DNA of 64,000 nucleotides from Hyphomicrobium sp. CS1BSMeth3 (GCF_900117415.1 NZ_FPEI01000002.1:248001-312000); one strand, 5' to 3'; positions 35,037 through 43,936 are shown, counted from the first letter of the stretch. Numbers and translations: made by a program. Notes: generated from the letters alone by a model not told the origin.

Positions 35037-35813
35037 TTATGGGCGCGCAACGATCAGGCGCAGCGAGCCATCGAACTCAGGCGCCGCGCGCAGATGACCG
35101 TGCTTGCGATCCCAAGTGCCGGACTGAAGATCACTGCGCAGGTGATCGACATAGCCCGCGGCGGTCTCCTCGCTCACGAAGCTCCACGCCGAGCACGCAA
35201 GGCGCGCCGCCGGCTCGAGCAGCCGCTCGGGTCGGCCGTAGTAAGCCTCGTTGAAACCATCGCGGCACATGAGCGGAATGGGGACCGGCACGATCTCCAC
35301 TGAGCCACCGATGATTGCCGCCATGCGATCGCGCGCAGGATAGCGCCGCGCCTCGGCCGCAAGCACACCCGGCGCGTAGTCGTTCAGCCAGAAGCGCTGC
35401 ACGAGATCGGGATCGCAGGAAAGAATAGCCACAGGTCCGCGCGTCACACGGCGCATCTCGCGCAGACCATCCTCGAGGCGCGTCCATTGATGCACGGAGA
35501 AGGTCGTCATCGATGCATCGAAATACCCATCCGGGAAGGGAAGGCTTTCGGCCACGGCATCGATTGCGGACGCAAGATGCGGCGGGCGCTGCGCGCGCAT
35601 GGAAGCGGACGGCTCGACGGGCGTGACATCGCGATCGGTCGGTTCGTACGAGCCCGCGCCCGCACCGACATTCAGCACCGTCCGCGCCGCGCCCAGCACG
35701 CGCGCGATCAGCGCAGCAATGGCGGGGTCGGGCTGCCTGTAGCTCGCATAGTCGCGCCCGATCGTGCCGTAGTCGGCATCCCCGGCGCTGCCGTCGGCTT
35801 TCCGCTGCACCAT
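35037..35813 (-). CDS. SAM-dependent methyltransferase
   Basis: 258 residues. Motif I is TVLNVGAGAGSYEP, the acidic end of strand 2 VTPVEPSASM, and AESLPFPDGYFDASMTTFSVHQW gives motif II. It belongs to the Methyltransf_11 group; small-molecule substrate unknown. Its start lies 41 bp downstream of the nuoE stop on the same strand, so it may be read from the nuoE transcript. Confidence 0.83.
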   Translation of the reverse strand: MVQRKADGSAGDADYGTIGRDYASYRQPDPAIAALIARVLGAARTVLNVGAGAGSYEPTDRDVTPVEPSASMRAQRPPHLASAIDAVAESLPFPDGYFDASMTTFSVHQWTRLEDGLREMRRVTRGPVAILSCDPDLVQRFWLNDYAPGVLAAEARRYPARDRMAAIIGGSVEIVPVPIPLMCRDGFNEAYYGRPERLLEPAARLACSAWSFVSEETAAGYVDHLRSDLQSGTWDRKHGHLRAAPEFDGSLRLIVARP

Positions 35814-35854
35814 GCTTCTCTCGAATGATTGGAGAGCAACGGCGCAGCGCGCCG

Positions 35855-36460
35855 TCAGACCTTTTCCTTGAGCGTCGTCGGCCCGCCGAGCGGTGCGGAA
35901 GCCTGCCGGCCGATCTGCGAGCCGGGCTTGGGCGGATTGCCGGAAGCAAAACCGTCGAGCACCTTCTCGAGAAGCTCAGGCGTCAGGTCCTCGTAGGTAT
36001 CCTTGAAGATCTGCACCATGGGCGCATTGGCGCAGCTTCCGAGACACTCGACTTCTTCCCAGGAGAAATTGCCGTCCTTGGAAAGATGGTGCGGATCGTG
36101 GTGGATGCGCCGCTTGCAGACTTCCTTCAGCGCCTCCGAGCCGCGCAGCATGCACGGCGTCGTTCCGCATAGCTGGACGTGCGCCTTCTTCCCCACCGGC
36201 GCGAGCTGGAACATCGTATAGAAGGTCGCGATCTCGTAGACACGGATGTAGGCCATGTCGAGCATGTCGGCGACGTAGCGGATCGCCGGCTCCGGGAGCC
36301 AGTTGTCGTGCTGCTCCTGCGCCCGCCAGAGCAGCGGGATCACGGCCGATGCCTGCTTGCCTGCCGGATAGCGCTTGATGACCTCCTCGGCCCAGGCAAG
36401 GTTCTCGGGCGTGAAGTCGAACGTAGCCGGCTGATCGGGATACAGTCTGCGGACGGCCAT
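35855..36460 (-). CDS. nuoE: NADH-quinone oxidoreductase subunit E (24-kDa type)
   Basis: 201 residues. [2Fe-2S] thioredoxin-like subunit of the complex I peripheral arm. The ligands are C98 and C103 (LCGTTPC), C139 and C143 (ECLGSC). The C-terminal tail ([19 protein letters not shown]) is the usual alphaproteobacterial form. It is normally inside the nuoA-N operon between nuoD and nuoF, but here neither is adjacent: the neighbours are a methyltransferase and a small membrane protein. It could be the only nuoE after an operon break, a second copy, or a partner of another NAD-dependent complex such as formate dehydrogenase. Confidence 0.92.
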   Translation of the reverse strand: MAVRRLYPDQPATFDFTPENLAWAEEVIKRYPAGKQASAVIPLLWRAQEQHDNWLPEPAIRYVADMLDMAYIRVYEIATFYTMFQLAPVGKKAHVQLCGTTPCMLRGSEALKEVCKRRIHHDPHHLSKDGNFSWEEVECLGSCANAPMVQIFKDTYEDLTPELLEKVLDGFASGNPPKPGSQIGRQASAPLGGPTTLKEKV

Positions 36461-36557
36461 TGGATTCCTGCTCGCTCGGTCGGTTGCTGCGACGCGACAC
36501 GGTGAATGCCACGCCGGCGCGCCCAGGGCAACGGTTACGCGGCCGCGGCAGCCCCGC

Positions 36558-36893
36558 TCAGGCGACGAACCAGCTCCCCAGCAAGAGCACGACGGCGCCG
36601 GGTGCCAGCAGCAGGGCGCTCTGCGCGCCGACCTTGAACAGCACGACCCAGATGAATGCGCCGATCAGACCGAGCAGCATCACGAGCGGCACCGAGGCGC
36701 CGCCGAGAGCGAAGGCGACAGCGAGCGCGACGGCGATGGCGCCGAGGCCGATCAGAAGCGGTAGCAGCGGCCGCTGGGCCTGCCATGCGCCCATGGGCCA
36801 GGCATTCTGGAGTGCGATCCACCGGTAGGACGCGAGCGAGAGCCCCCAGGCAAAAGCTGCCACAGCGAGTACGAACACCATCACGCTGTACAT
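36558..36893 (-). CDS. Small membrane protein, unknown function
   Basis: 111 residues from the ATG at 36893 (GGACGGAGC just before it). Three to four hydrophobic helices: about 3-22 ([20 protein letters not shown]), 40-62 ([21 protein letters not shown]), 66-84 and 90-108. It has no recognised domain. It lies 97 bp upstream of nuoE on the same strand. Confidence 0.6.
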   Translation of the reverse strand: MYSVMVFVLAVAAFAWGLSLASYRWIALQNAWPMGAWQAQRPLLPLLIGLGAIAVALAVAFALGGASVPLVMLLGLIGAFIWVVLFKVGAQSALLLAPGAVVLLLGSWFVA

Positions 36894-37344
36894 GCTCCGT
36901 CCTCTGATTCGTCCCATCATGCCACGACACGCCGCGCCTGTGCATGCCGCTGCACGTCGTTAATCCGCGCGCGTCATAACTCGCCCTGTCGCAAGGCGCC
37001 AGCAGCCTCGACAACCATGTGGACAACTCCCACGTCCGGTCGCAGATCAGGCTCGGCGTGGCAAGAGATATCCGCATCCTTCGAAGGCGGCCACCGCGTC
37101 TCATGCGCGCGCCGCCATCGCGGGAATAATCATTTGATTTCAATCAATGATGGCAATTTGTCGCCAGCACTCTGCGCGGCCCATTTGGGGCCTCCAGGCA
37201 CCATGCCGCGGCAAAATCTGTGACCTTTGCGCAACCCAAAGGCGCGGCCATGCAGTTTGACGGTCGCAAGAGGACGAACTAACCCTGACTTTGGCGTAAA
37301 CCATATTAGTCTCCGGCGCGATGCCGCTTCGAGGTTCGCGAGCC
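36894..37344. other. Gene-free stretch before the EipA-type gene
   Basis: 451 bp with no supported reading frame. A locally AT-rich patch (37120-37150) and a TTGACG at 37257 with TAACCC 17 nt further on offer a weak promoter candidate for the gene at 37345. No stable hairpin or repeat stood out. Confidence 0.5.
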
Positions 37345-38646
37345 ATGCTTATACGTGTGCTGACTGCCATAGTGGCGACAGTGGCCCTTTCGGGCAGCGC
37401 CCTCGCTCAGCAGGAGCAGAGCTGCGGCCGGGAGACCTTTTCGAAAGCGGTGGACGATGCTGCCGCCGTGCTCCGCCGGCACAGCAGCGAGACACAGCCG
37501 CGTATCCAGGCCGGCATCCGTCAGCTCAAGACCCGTCACGGCTGGCGGGACGAGGAAGAGGCGGAGCGCGCGCGCGAGCTGCTGGCGAATCCGGAGTCCG
37601 AGGCGCTCGATCACAAGGCGGCTCAGCTCCTGGCCGCCATGGACCGGCTCTCCGAAGAGGGCAATCAGCGCCCCGGCGACTGCGCGAAGCTCGCCGAGCT
37701 GCGCGCGACAGCGTCAGCGCTGAGCACCACGGTCCGCAGGAAGAGCGATCTCGCCCTCATGCGCATCGATGCAGCCCTGGCGCTCCCTCCCGGGGGGCGC
37801 CTGCCGAGGCCGTCGGAAACCGCGCAGCCAAAGGCGCCGTCTCTCAGCGCGGCGCCGCGGATCCCTTCTGCGGCCCAGCCCATCGATGCGGTGCGCCCCA
37901 TCGTCGAGACGCGTGCGCCCGAGACCGCGAGCGCTGCCGCCAGTGCACCTTGGACAGCCCCGTGGGCCGCACCTTTGGTGCCACCGCCGGCTGCCGCAGT
38001 GCCGCCCCTCGGCCAGTGGACCGTGACGACGACGCCTGAAGCGACGACGCCACCTGCGGGCGCCGTACCGCCACTGCCGGAGCCTCGCAGAGTTGCAGCC
38101 ATCGCGCCAACCGTCGCAGCCATCCCGCCGACCGCGAAGCCCGGCAACGGCAAACCCGCCGGCGAGACCTATTCAATCGACGAGATCAAGACCGTCGCGC
38201 GTGGCGGCCTCCCCAATTGGTCGGCGAGTGTCGGGAGCGTGATCGAGCACGCCTTCTCCAACTATGGCCGCCCGACCGCCTACGTGATCGGTGAGGAGGG
38301 CGGCGGCGCCTTCATCGCCGGCGTCCGCTACGGCAAGGGCAAGCTCTACATGAAGGGCAAGCCGGTGGCGAAGATCTACTGGCACGGCCCCTCGGTCGGT
38401 TACGACTTCGGGGCCGCCGGCTCACAGACGCTCTTCCTGATCTATGGAATGCGCGAGGCGCGAGACCTGTACCGCGGCTTTTCGGGCATCGACGGCTCCG
38501 CCTACTTCATCGGCGGTGCCGGCATCACGTTCCTGAGCAACCAGGAAATCATCATGGCGCCGATCCGCACGGGGCTCGGCTTCAGGCTCGGCGCCAGTGT
38601 CGGCTATCTCCGCTTTTCGTCCAAGTCGACCTGGAACCCCTTCTGA
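37345..38646 (+). CDS. DUF1134 (EipA-type) envelope protein with long N-terminal extension
   Basis: 433 residues from the ATG at 37345 (GAGG ahead). A signal peptide (TAIVATVALSGSALAQQ) leads to a helical domain with two cysteines (SCGRETFSKAVDD, GDCAKLAEL). An Ala/Pro-rich linker (about residues 155-265) follows, then the DUF1134 domain (about 270-433: YSIDEIKTVARGGLPNW, GYDFGAAGSQTLFLIYGM, GAGITFLSN). EipA is a periplasmic beta-barrel-like protein needed for envelope integrity in Brucella, about 200 residues long. The extra N-terminal half is therefore notable. Confidence 0.85.
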   Translation: MLIRVLTAIVATVALSGSALAQQEQSCGRETFSKAVDDAAAVLRRHSSETQPRIQAGIRQLKTRHGWRDEEEAERARELLANPESEALDHKAAQLLAAMDRLSEEGNQRPGDCAKLAELRATASALSTTVRRKSDLALMRIDAALALPPGGRLPRPSETAQPKAPSLSAAPRIPSAAQPIDAVRPIVETRAPETASAAASAPWTAPWAAPLVPPPAAAVPPLGQWTVTTTPEATTPPAGAVPPLPEPRRVAAIAPTVAAIPPTAKPGNGKPAGETYSIDEIKTVARGGLPNWSASVGSVIEHAFSNYGRPTAYVIGEEGGGAFIAGVRYGKGKLYMKGKPVAKIYWHGPSVGYDFGAAGSQTLFLIYGMREARDLYRGFSGIDGSAYFIGGAGITFLSNQEIIMAPIRTGLGFRLGASVGYLRFSSKSTWNPF

Positions 38647-38694
38647 GGGCCGCTCAGCTCATCGGGCAGGCGTGCGCGAACGAGCTTTGCGCAG

Positions 38695-39969
38695 TCACTG
38701 GTTGTCGTATTCCGGCGCTTCGAGCGCCGGCGGTGAAAGCGCATCGATCTCCTCGAGAGCCTTGCCCGCGATGCCCTGCAGGTCTCCGTACATGCCGACA
38801 GTGGCCTCGACGACGCCGCGGATCTGGGCTTCCCGCTTCGCCCACAAACGCGTGGTTGCCTTGCGCTCCTTGTCCAAGTCGGACTGCATGTCGGAGAACT
38901 TCTCGACGATCGCCTCGATGCGATGGCGGAAGCGCGGGCCGGTCAGGTACTCATAGACCAGCTCCATCTTGGTCTGCTGGCCATTGCCCGCCTGCCGCAC
39001 CTTCGCGATCTCGATTAGCGACTGCCGCAAAGCGATGGCGACGGGGATCGCGCAGCGGTGCTCGGCAACCCAGATGCCATCCACATGGTCGAACGCTGTC
39101 ACGCCCTTTGGCAAGGCGTTGGAGATCAAGAGCGCCAGCTCCGCATTGGCGGACCTTTGATCGTCACGAAGCTTGGCGAGCCAGCCGTCGCTCCAGTTCT
39201 TCGTCCGCTTGGATTCCCACAGTATGGTTCCGCAATGCTGGCCTGAAACGCCGAGGACGCGCTGCAGCACGTCACCGCCGAACTCGCCCTTCGGCACAGG
39301 TTCGATCGAATCCAACGGAAACTTGGAGCGTAGCAACGACTCGAGCTCCAGCTCCTGAACCTCGCCCTGGAGCTGCTGTGATCCCTGCTCGGCTTTGCGC
39401 TTCAACTCCTCGATCTGCCGCTGCATGGAGGAAATCTGCTCCTCCTTCTCCAGCACGCGCAGCTTGAGCGCCTCTTCGCCTTCCTGCCTCGCCTTGTCGC
39501 GCACGGCGATGAGGGATTCCTGCACCTTCTTCTCGATGGTGAGGTCCATCTCGCGCTTGGCATCGTCGAGCTCGCGCTGCTTGCGGATGAGCTCGGCCTG
39601 CGCCTTCTGCGCATCGGCCAGCTTGGCGTCCCGCTGCTTCAGCACTTCCTGCAGCTCGCCGAGCTCTTTCGTCTTCTGCTCGAGATCCGACGCTGCCAGA
39701 AGCTTGGCCTTCTTTGCCTCCTCGGCCGCGATGGCGGCGCGCTCGGCTTTCACCTTCGCCGCGACCTGCTCATCCATGGATGCCTTGGCCGCTGCAAGCT
39801 CACCCTCTCTCGTCTTGAGCGCGGCCTCGCGCTTCGCAACCTCGGCATCTTTGGCTGCGAGGGTCTGCTCGAACTGCCGGCGCGTCTCGGCAATAAGCGG
39901 CGCCGCAAGGGATTCGGTGAGCTTGATCTCGGTGCTACACGTTGGGCAGTGGATGACGGGTTCGTTCAT
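38695..39969 (-). CDS. DUF2130 protein: zinc knuckle, coiled coil, nuclease-like domain
   Basis: 424 residues. An N-terminal HCPTC pair (C8, C11), an uninterrupted charged coiled coil (about 28-205), then a conserved globular part with D233 (GGDVLQRV) and E252-x-K254 (ILWESKRTKNW). This is the D...ExK pattern of PD-(D/E)XK nucleases. DUF2130 has no proven function that I know of. No toxin, methylase or helicase partner is near, so a defence role is not indicated by context. Confidence 0.85.
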   Translation of the reverse strand: MNEPVIHCPTCSTEIKLTESLAAPLIAETRRQFEQTLAAKDAEVAKREAALKTREGELAAAKASMDEQVAAKVKAERAAIAAEEAKKAKLLAASDLEQKTKELGELQEVLKQRDAKLADAQKAQAELIRKQRELDDAKREMDLTIEKKVQESLIAVRDKARQEGEEALKLRVLEKEEQISSMQRQIEELKRKAEQGSQQLQGEVQELELESLLRSKFPLDSIEPVPKGEFGGDVLQRVLGVSGQHCGTILWESKRTKNWSDGWLAKLRDDQRSANAELALLISNALPKGVTAFDHVDGIWVAEHRCAIPVAIALRQSLIEIAKVRQAGNGQQTKMELVYEYLTGPRFRHRIEAIVEKFSDMQSDLDKERKATTRLWAKREAQIRGVVEATVGMYGDLQGIAGKALEEIDALSPPALEAPEYDNQ

Positions 39970-40189
39970 AAGCTCCCATCCGGTGGGACCACCAGGAAAG
40001 CGGTGGTCACGTTCGTTATTTCAAAGCTGATCCACCCTAACACATGTTCTCTAATTGTTCTACGGAAATTTCGCAATTTTCCCCCGGCAATTTGGCCGAG
40101 GCGGCGAGCCAGAAAATCAATGGGGGATGGGTCCGGGGGGTGTGTCCCTCCCGGTGGAGGTTTGAGCAAATCGCGATTGCTCCGGCAAT

Positions 40190-40298
40190 CCCGCTCGCGG
40201 GGAGAGGGCTAGAGTGAGGGGCAGCGGCATACGCTGACGTCCACACAAGCTCCCGCCCCTCATCCTAACCTTCTCCCCGTATAGGACGGGGAGAAGGG
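40190..40298. repeat. RIME-like intergenic palindrome, copy 3 (inverted)
   Basis: Reverse-complement copy of the element at 28259, with its inner hairpin CCTTCTCCCCGTATAGGACG identical to that copy in reverse complement and the outer half diverged. Confidence 0.8.
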
Positions 40299-40409
40299 AC
40301 GCCGGGGCGATCGTGGCGAATGGCGAAGTCATAAAGGCGGGTGGGTTCGGGAGGGTGTCCCTCCCGATGGGGGATCGGGGGCTAGCCCCCGTCGCGCCGA
40401 AGGCGCGAG

Positions 40410-40439
40410 CCCTCTCCCCGCAAGAGCAGGGAGAGGAGG
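40410..40439. repeat. RIME-like single hairpin
   Basis: CCCTCTCCCCGCAAGAGCAG and GGAGAGGAGG form one imperfect stem, just after the stop of the aminotransferase gene. It may act as its terminator. Confidence 0.55.
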
Positions 40440-40453
40440 ATTTAGGAAGCGAA

Positions 40454-41671
40454 CTACCGTCCGACGTTCGCAATACGCGTCGGTACGCCGAACTCGCGAT
40501 TGCAGATCTCGGCGAGCTTGGCCACACCCTCGCGGATGGTCTGCTCGGTCGGATTGGCGAAGCAGAGACGCAGCCGCGACTGGCCGTACGCGGGATCGAC
40601 CGACCACTCCGCCCCGGGGTTCAGTGTGACGCCTTCCTTGCTCGCCGCCTGGAAGAGCTTCGCCGTATCCACGCTATCCGGCAGCTTGATCCAGAGGAAG
40701 ATGCCGCCGTCCGGATAGTCGAACTCTGCCGCCGTGCCGAAGTTCGCACCAACCGCCTCGACCATCGCGTCGAGCTTGCGTTTGAGCGTCTTGCGCAGCT
40801 TCACGACGTGATTGTCGAAGTGGGCCTCGCAATACTCCGCGATGACCATCTGATCGATGGCGCCGGTGCCGGAATCCGTTTTCAACGACAGCAGCCGGCT
40901 CATGAGCGGCCAGCCCGCGACGATGTAGCCGAGCCGCAGCGCAGGCGCGATCGACTTCGAGAACGAGCCGACGTAGATCACGCGATCATCGCCTGTGATG
41001 CCGCGCATGGCCTGCGGCCGCTTGCCGTCCCAAACGAGATCCGAATAGCACTCGTCCTCGAGGATCGGCACGCCGTAGCTCTCGCAAAGCTTGATCAGCG
41101 CGTGGCGCCGCTCCAGCGGCAGGATGCTCGCCGTCGGGTTCTGCACGGTCGGGATGGTGTAGAGATACTTCGGCCGGATGCCTTTGCTCTTCAGGTCGGC
41201 CAGAGCGCGCCCCACCGCCTCGATGTCGAGCCCCTGCTTGTCGAGCGGCAGCGGGACCATATTGACCCCGAAGCGCTTCACGCGGGAGAGAAAGCCGCCG
41301 TAGCTCGCCTCTTCGACGACGATCGTATCGCCCTTCTCGAGCAGCAGCGAGTTGACGAGTTCGAGCGCCTGTTGCGAGCCGCCGGTGATGAGGATGTCGT
41401 CGGCGGCGCAGGCGATGCCGGCGTCCCGGCCGAGCTTCTTGACGAGGAACTCGCGCAGCGCGCGATAGCCCTGCGGGCCGCTCTGCAGGCCGTACGTCGC
41501 GAGCGTCGAGCCTTCGCGCTTCAGGACATTGCTCGCCGCCGCGATGAGATCGTCGACCGGAACGCTCCCCGCATCATTGTGGCCGCCGACGAAGTTGTAT
41601 TTCGGAAAGCCGTTGTACTTGACGGCAGCCGCCGGCAGGTTGGCGCGGAACAGCGTGGTGTAGTCGATCAT
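40454..41671 (-). CDS. PLP-dependent aminotransferase, class I/II (LysN/AlaA-like)
   Basis: 405 residues, fold-type I. PLP lysine in VGSFSKSIAPALRLGY; ILEDECYSDLVWDG holds the aspartate that pairs with the pyridine N; YTIPTVQNPTASILP and the late arginine RLRLCFA are also seen. Closest in pattern to 2-aminoadipate or aromatic/branched aminotransferases. The amino donor and keto acid are unknown. It lies 48 bp downstream of the ICL-family gene on the same strand, so the two may be one unit. Confidence 0.87.
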   Translation of the reverse strand: MIDYTTLFRANLPAAAVKYNGFPKYNFVGGHNDAGSVPVDDLIAAASNVLKREGSTLATYGLQSGPQGYRALREFLVKKLGRDAGIACAADDILITGGSQQALELVNSLLLEKGDTIVVEEASYGGFLSRVKRFGVNMVPLPLDKQGLDIEAVGRALADLKSKGIRPKYLYTIPTVQNPTASILPLERRHALIKLCESYGVPILEDECYSDLVWDGKRPQAMRGITGDDRVIYVGSFSKSIAPALRLGYIVAGWPLMSRLLSLKTDSGTGAIDQMVIAEYCEAHFDNHVVKLRKTLKRKLDAMVEAVGANFGTAAEFDYPDGGIFLWIKLPDSVDTAKLFQAASKEGVTLNPGAEWSVDPAYGQSRLRLCFANPTEQTIREGVAKLAEICNREFGVPTRIANVGR

Positions 41672-41719
41672 GCGAGCATTTCCTCGGTTGGTTTGATTTT
41701 CGGGTTTTCTGGATCGGGC

Positions 41720-42613
41720 CTATTCGGCGGCATCCTTGCGCGCGCCGGCATAGCGGCTCTCGGCATCGTAGTAGGCATCGAAACCGACGGTGCGCTTCAG
41801 GTCGTCGAAGCTCATGAGCTGGTCCGCGGGATGGCGCTCCGTCTTCATGGCGGCGAGGCTTGTCGCGATCGCGCGCATGGAGGCCGAGAACAGGGTCAGC
41901 GGGAAGATCGCGAGATTGAAGCCGAGCTCGCGCAGGCGGCCCATGGGCGGGATCGGTGTCTTGCCGCCCTCGACCATGTTGGCCATGTGGATGCCCGGCG
42001 CTTCCTTCGTGATGCGCACCATCTCGGCCTCGGACTGCGGCGCTTCGACGAAGAGGATGTCGGCGCCGGCATCGCGGAAGGCATTGGCGCGCCAGACGGC
42101 CTCATCGAGGCTGTCGACACCACGCGCGTCGGTACGCGCCAGGATCAGGATGTCGCCCCCTGCACGCCGCACCTCGTCGCGGGCGTGGGCGGCAGCACGA
42201 ATGCGATCGACGGCCTCGGCACGGTCGACCACCAGCTTGCCCTTGGTGTGCCCGCAGCGCTTCGGCGCGAGCTGGTCCTCGATCATCACGCACGCCGCGC
42301 CGGCCTGGGCATAGCCCCTGACGGTGCGCTCGACGTTGAGCGCGTTACCGTAGCCGGTATCGCCGTCGCCGATGACCGGGATTGGTGTCGCCGCGCAGAT
42401 GTCGCGAAGCTGGCCAGCCATCTCGGCGTAGGAAATGAGGCCCGTATCGGGAAGCCCGAGGCGGGCCGCCGAGACCGCAAATCCCGACATGAATGTGAAC
42501 GGAAAACCGGCATCGCCGATCATCTTGGCCGACAGGGCATCCCAGCAGCAGGGCACCATGTGGCAGCGATCCTCCTTCAGGCTCGCACGCAATTTTTCCG
42601 CCTTCGAGGCCAT
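41720..42613 (-). CDS. Isocitrate lyase/PEP mutase-family enzyme
   Basis: 297 residues from the ATG at 42613 (GGAGGA 10 nt ahead). TIM-barrel with PVIGDGDTGYGNALNVERT (metal-binding Asp) and the active-site loop PKRCGHTKGK, the KKCGH cysteine motif of lyases. The set fits methylisocitrate lyase, 2,3-dimethylmalate lyase or oxaloacetate decarboxylase-like members; choosing between them needs more than motif reading. It is divergent from the glutaredoxin-DinB gene. Confidence 0.85.
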   Translation of the reverse strand: MASKAEKLRASLKEDRCHMVPCCWDALSAKMIGDAGFPFTFMSGFAVSAARLGLPDTGLISYAEMAGQLRDICAATPIPVIGDGDTGYGNALNVERTVRGYAQAGAACVMIEDQLAPKRCGHTKGKLVVDRAEAVDRIRAAAHARDEVRRAGGDILILARTDARGVDSLDEAVWRANAFRDAGADILFVEAPQSEAEMVRITKEAPGIHMANMVEGGKTPIPPMGRLRELGFNLAIFPLTLFSASMRAIATSLAAMKTERHPADQLMSFDDLKRTVGFDAYYDAESRYAGARKDAAE

Positions 42614-42799
42614 GCCCCCGCTTCCTCCTGACCGTCTTCTTTCTGAGCGGCTCGGGCCAACATCGCAGACGCCGGCCAGAGCGGCAAGCCGATGACCGGG
42701 GCCGATCTGCCATGCGCCGGCAAGGGTCTCCCGCACCTTGCCTCCCTACCAAGTCGGCCGCTATTGTCCAGACAATCATAACGAACCGGGAGAACGCTC

Positions 42800-43600
42800 A
42801 TGGCCTCTGAAAATGCCGCCCCCGAGATCCGTGCCTTCTGGCAGCCGGGATGCACGAGCTGCCTGCGCATGAAGGAATTCCTCCAGCGCCATGGCGTGCC
42901 GTTCACCTCGGTGAACGTGCTCGAGGAGAAGGGCGCCATGGAGGAGCTCGCCTCGCTCGGCTACCGGACCGTGCCGATCATCCGTCGCGGCAATGACTCG
43001 GCCAACGGCCAGGTGCTGCGGGATGTGGCCCGTGTCGCCGGCATTCCCTATGGCGGCACCAAGATTCATCCGCCGGCAGAGCTGATGCGGCGCCTCAACG
43101 AGGTGCAAGGCGCGGCCCGCCGCTTCCTCGCGCAGCTTCCCGACGAGAAGATCAACAACTTCCTGCCGAACCGGCCGCGCACGTACGCGCAGCTCACCTA
43201 CCACATCTTCAATATCGCCGATGCCTGGCTCGAGCATGAAGTGGATGGCGAGCCGCTCAAGGAAGGCGCTTATAATCGCGTGCCGCCGCCCGAGATGGAC
43301 AGCAAGGCCAAGATCCTTGCTTACGGCGAAGGCGTGCAGCGCCGCCTCGACGACTGGTGGAAGGCGAAGAGCGCGACGACGAACTTCCAGGACAAGGCCA
43401 AGGTCTATTACGGCGACCAGTCGAAGCACGAGTTCTTCGAGAGGACGACGTGGCACTCGGGCCAGCATGTGCGCCAGTACAGGCTTCTCCTGGAGACGCT
43501 CGGCATCGCGCCGGATAAGCCGCTTCCCGATTCGATCTGGGAAGGCCTGCCGATGCCGGTGAAGGTCTGGGACGACGAGAAGCCCTTCGTAGCGGCTTGA
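42800..43600 (+). CDS. Glutaredoxin-DinB fusion protein
   Basis: 266 residues. Residues 1-85 form a glutaredoxin domain with C18-T-S-C21 (WQPGCTSCLRMKEFL) and the cis-proline in YRTVPII. Residues 95-260 form a DinB/YfiT four-helix domain with the metal triad H135 (LTYHIFN), H219 and H223 (WHSGQH). DinB proteins include thiol-dependent S-transferases, so a glutathione-linked transferase or isomerase is plausible. GGGAGAACG precedes the ATG. A palindromic repeat starts 8 bp after the stop. Confidence 0.85.
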   Translation: MASENAAPEIRAFWQPGCTSCLRMKEFLQRHGVPFTSVNVLEEKGAMEELASLGYRTVPIIRRGNDSANGQVLRDVARVAGIPYGGTKIHPPAELMRRLNEVQGAARRFLAQLPDEKINNFLPNRPRTYAQLTYHIFNIADAWLEHEVDGEPLKEGAYNRVPPPEMDSKAKILAYGEGVQRRLDDWWKAKSATTNFQDKAKVYYGDQSKHEFFERTTWHSGQHVRQYRLLLETLGIAPDKPLPDSIWEGLPMPVKVWDDEKPFVAA

Positions 43601-43608
43601 TTCTACTT

Positions 43609-43671
43609 GCCGCGGGCTGCTGGGAAGAGGCGCTGTCGCATTCCTTCCGCGGTGCTCTGCCCGCGGCGGCC
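43609..43671. repeat. GCCGCGGGC palindrome, copy 2
   Basis: 63 bp with the same arms and the shared GGCTGCTGGGAAGAGG core. It starts 8 bp after the stop of the glutaredoxin-DinB gene. Confidence 0.85.
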
Positions 43672-43694
43672 ATATCCACAGCGGTCAGGTGGGA

Positions 43695-43757
43695 CCGCGG
43701 GCTGCTGGAAAGAGGTGCTGTCGCATTTCCCTCCGCGGTGCTCTGCCCGCGGCGGCC
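43695..43757. repeat. GCCGCGGGC palindrome, copy 3
   Basis: Tandem neighbour of copy 2, 23 bp further on, same orientation. Its first base pair has changed (ACCGCGGGC). Confidence 0.85.
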
Positions 43758-43790
43758 ATGCGGACAGCGCGGCGCATGAGGCGCCCTACT

Positions 43791-43910
43791 TCCCCTTCTC
43801 CCCGTTCTGACGGGGAGAAGGTCGGGATGAGGGGCGGCACACATGCCGACGCTCGCGTATGCCGCTGCCCCTCACCCTAGCCCTCTCCCCGCAAGAGCGG
43901 GGAGAGGGGA
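43791..43910. repeat. RIME-like intergenic palindrome, copy 4
   Basis: CCTTCTCCCCGttctgaCGGGGAGAAGG-type hairpin, a GGATGAGGGGCGG centre, then CCTCTCCCCGCAAGAGCGGG. Same orientation as the copy at 20247. Confidence 0.8.
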
Positions 43911-43936
43911 TGAGATGGGCGCTTACGACAAAGAAA

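Larger units (their letters stand above)
39970..40453. other. Gene-free stretch rich in palindromic repeats
   Basis: 484 bp. 40010-40100 is AT-rich and may hold the promoter of the DUF2130 gene. 40120-40180 and 40338-40410 carry two related GC-rich blocks with GTGTCCCTCCCG. A RIME-like element fills 40190-40298 and a further RIME hairpin lies at 40410-40439. No protein gene is supported. Confidence 0.65.

Noticed and set aside
38695-39969. DUF2130 gene as part of a phage-defence island
   Set aside because: The neighbours are housekeeping or envelope genes, with no methylase, helicase, toxin or integrase nearby.
40313-42631. 772-codon plus-strand frame opposite the aminotransferase and lyase genes
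   Set aside because: It is antisense to two well-supported genes and has a composition of reversed codons without motifs.
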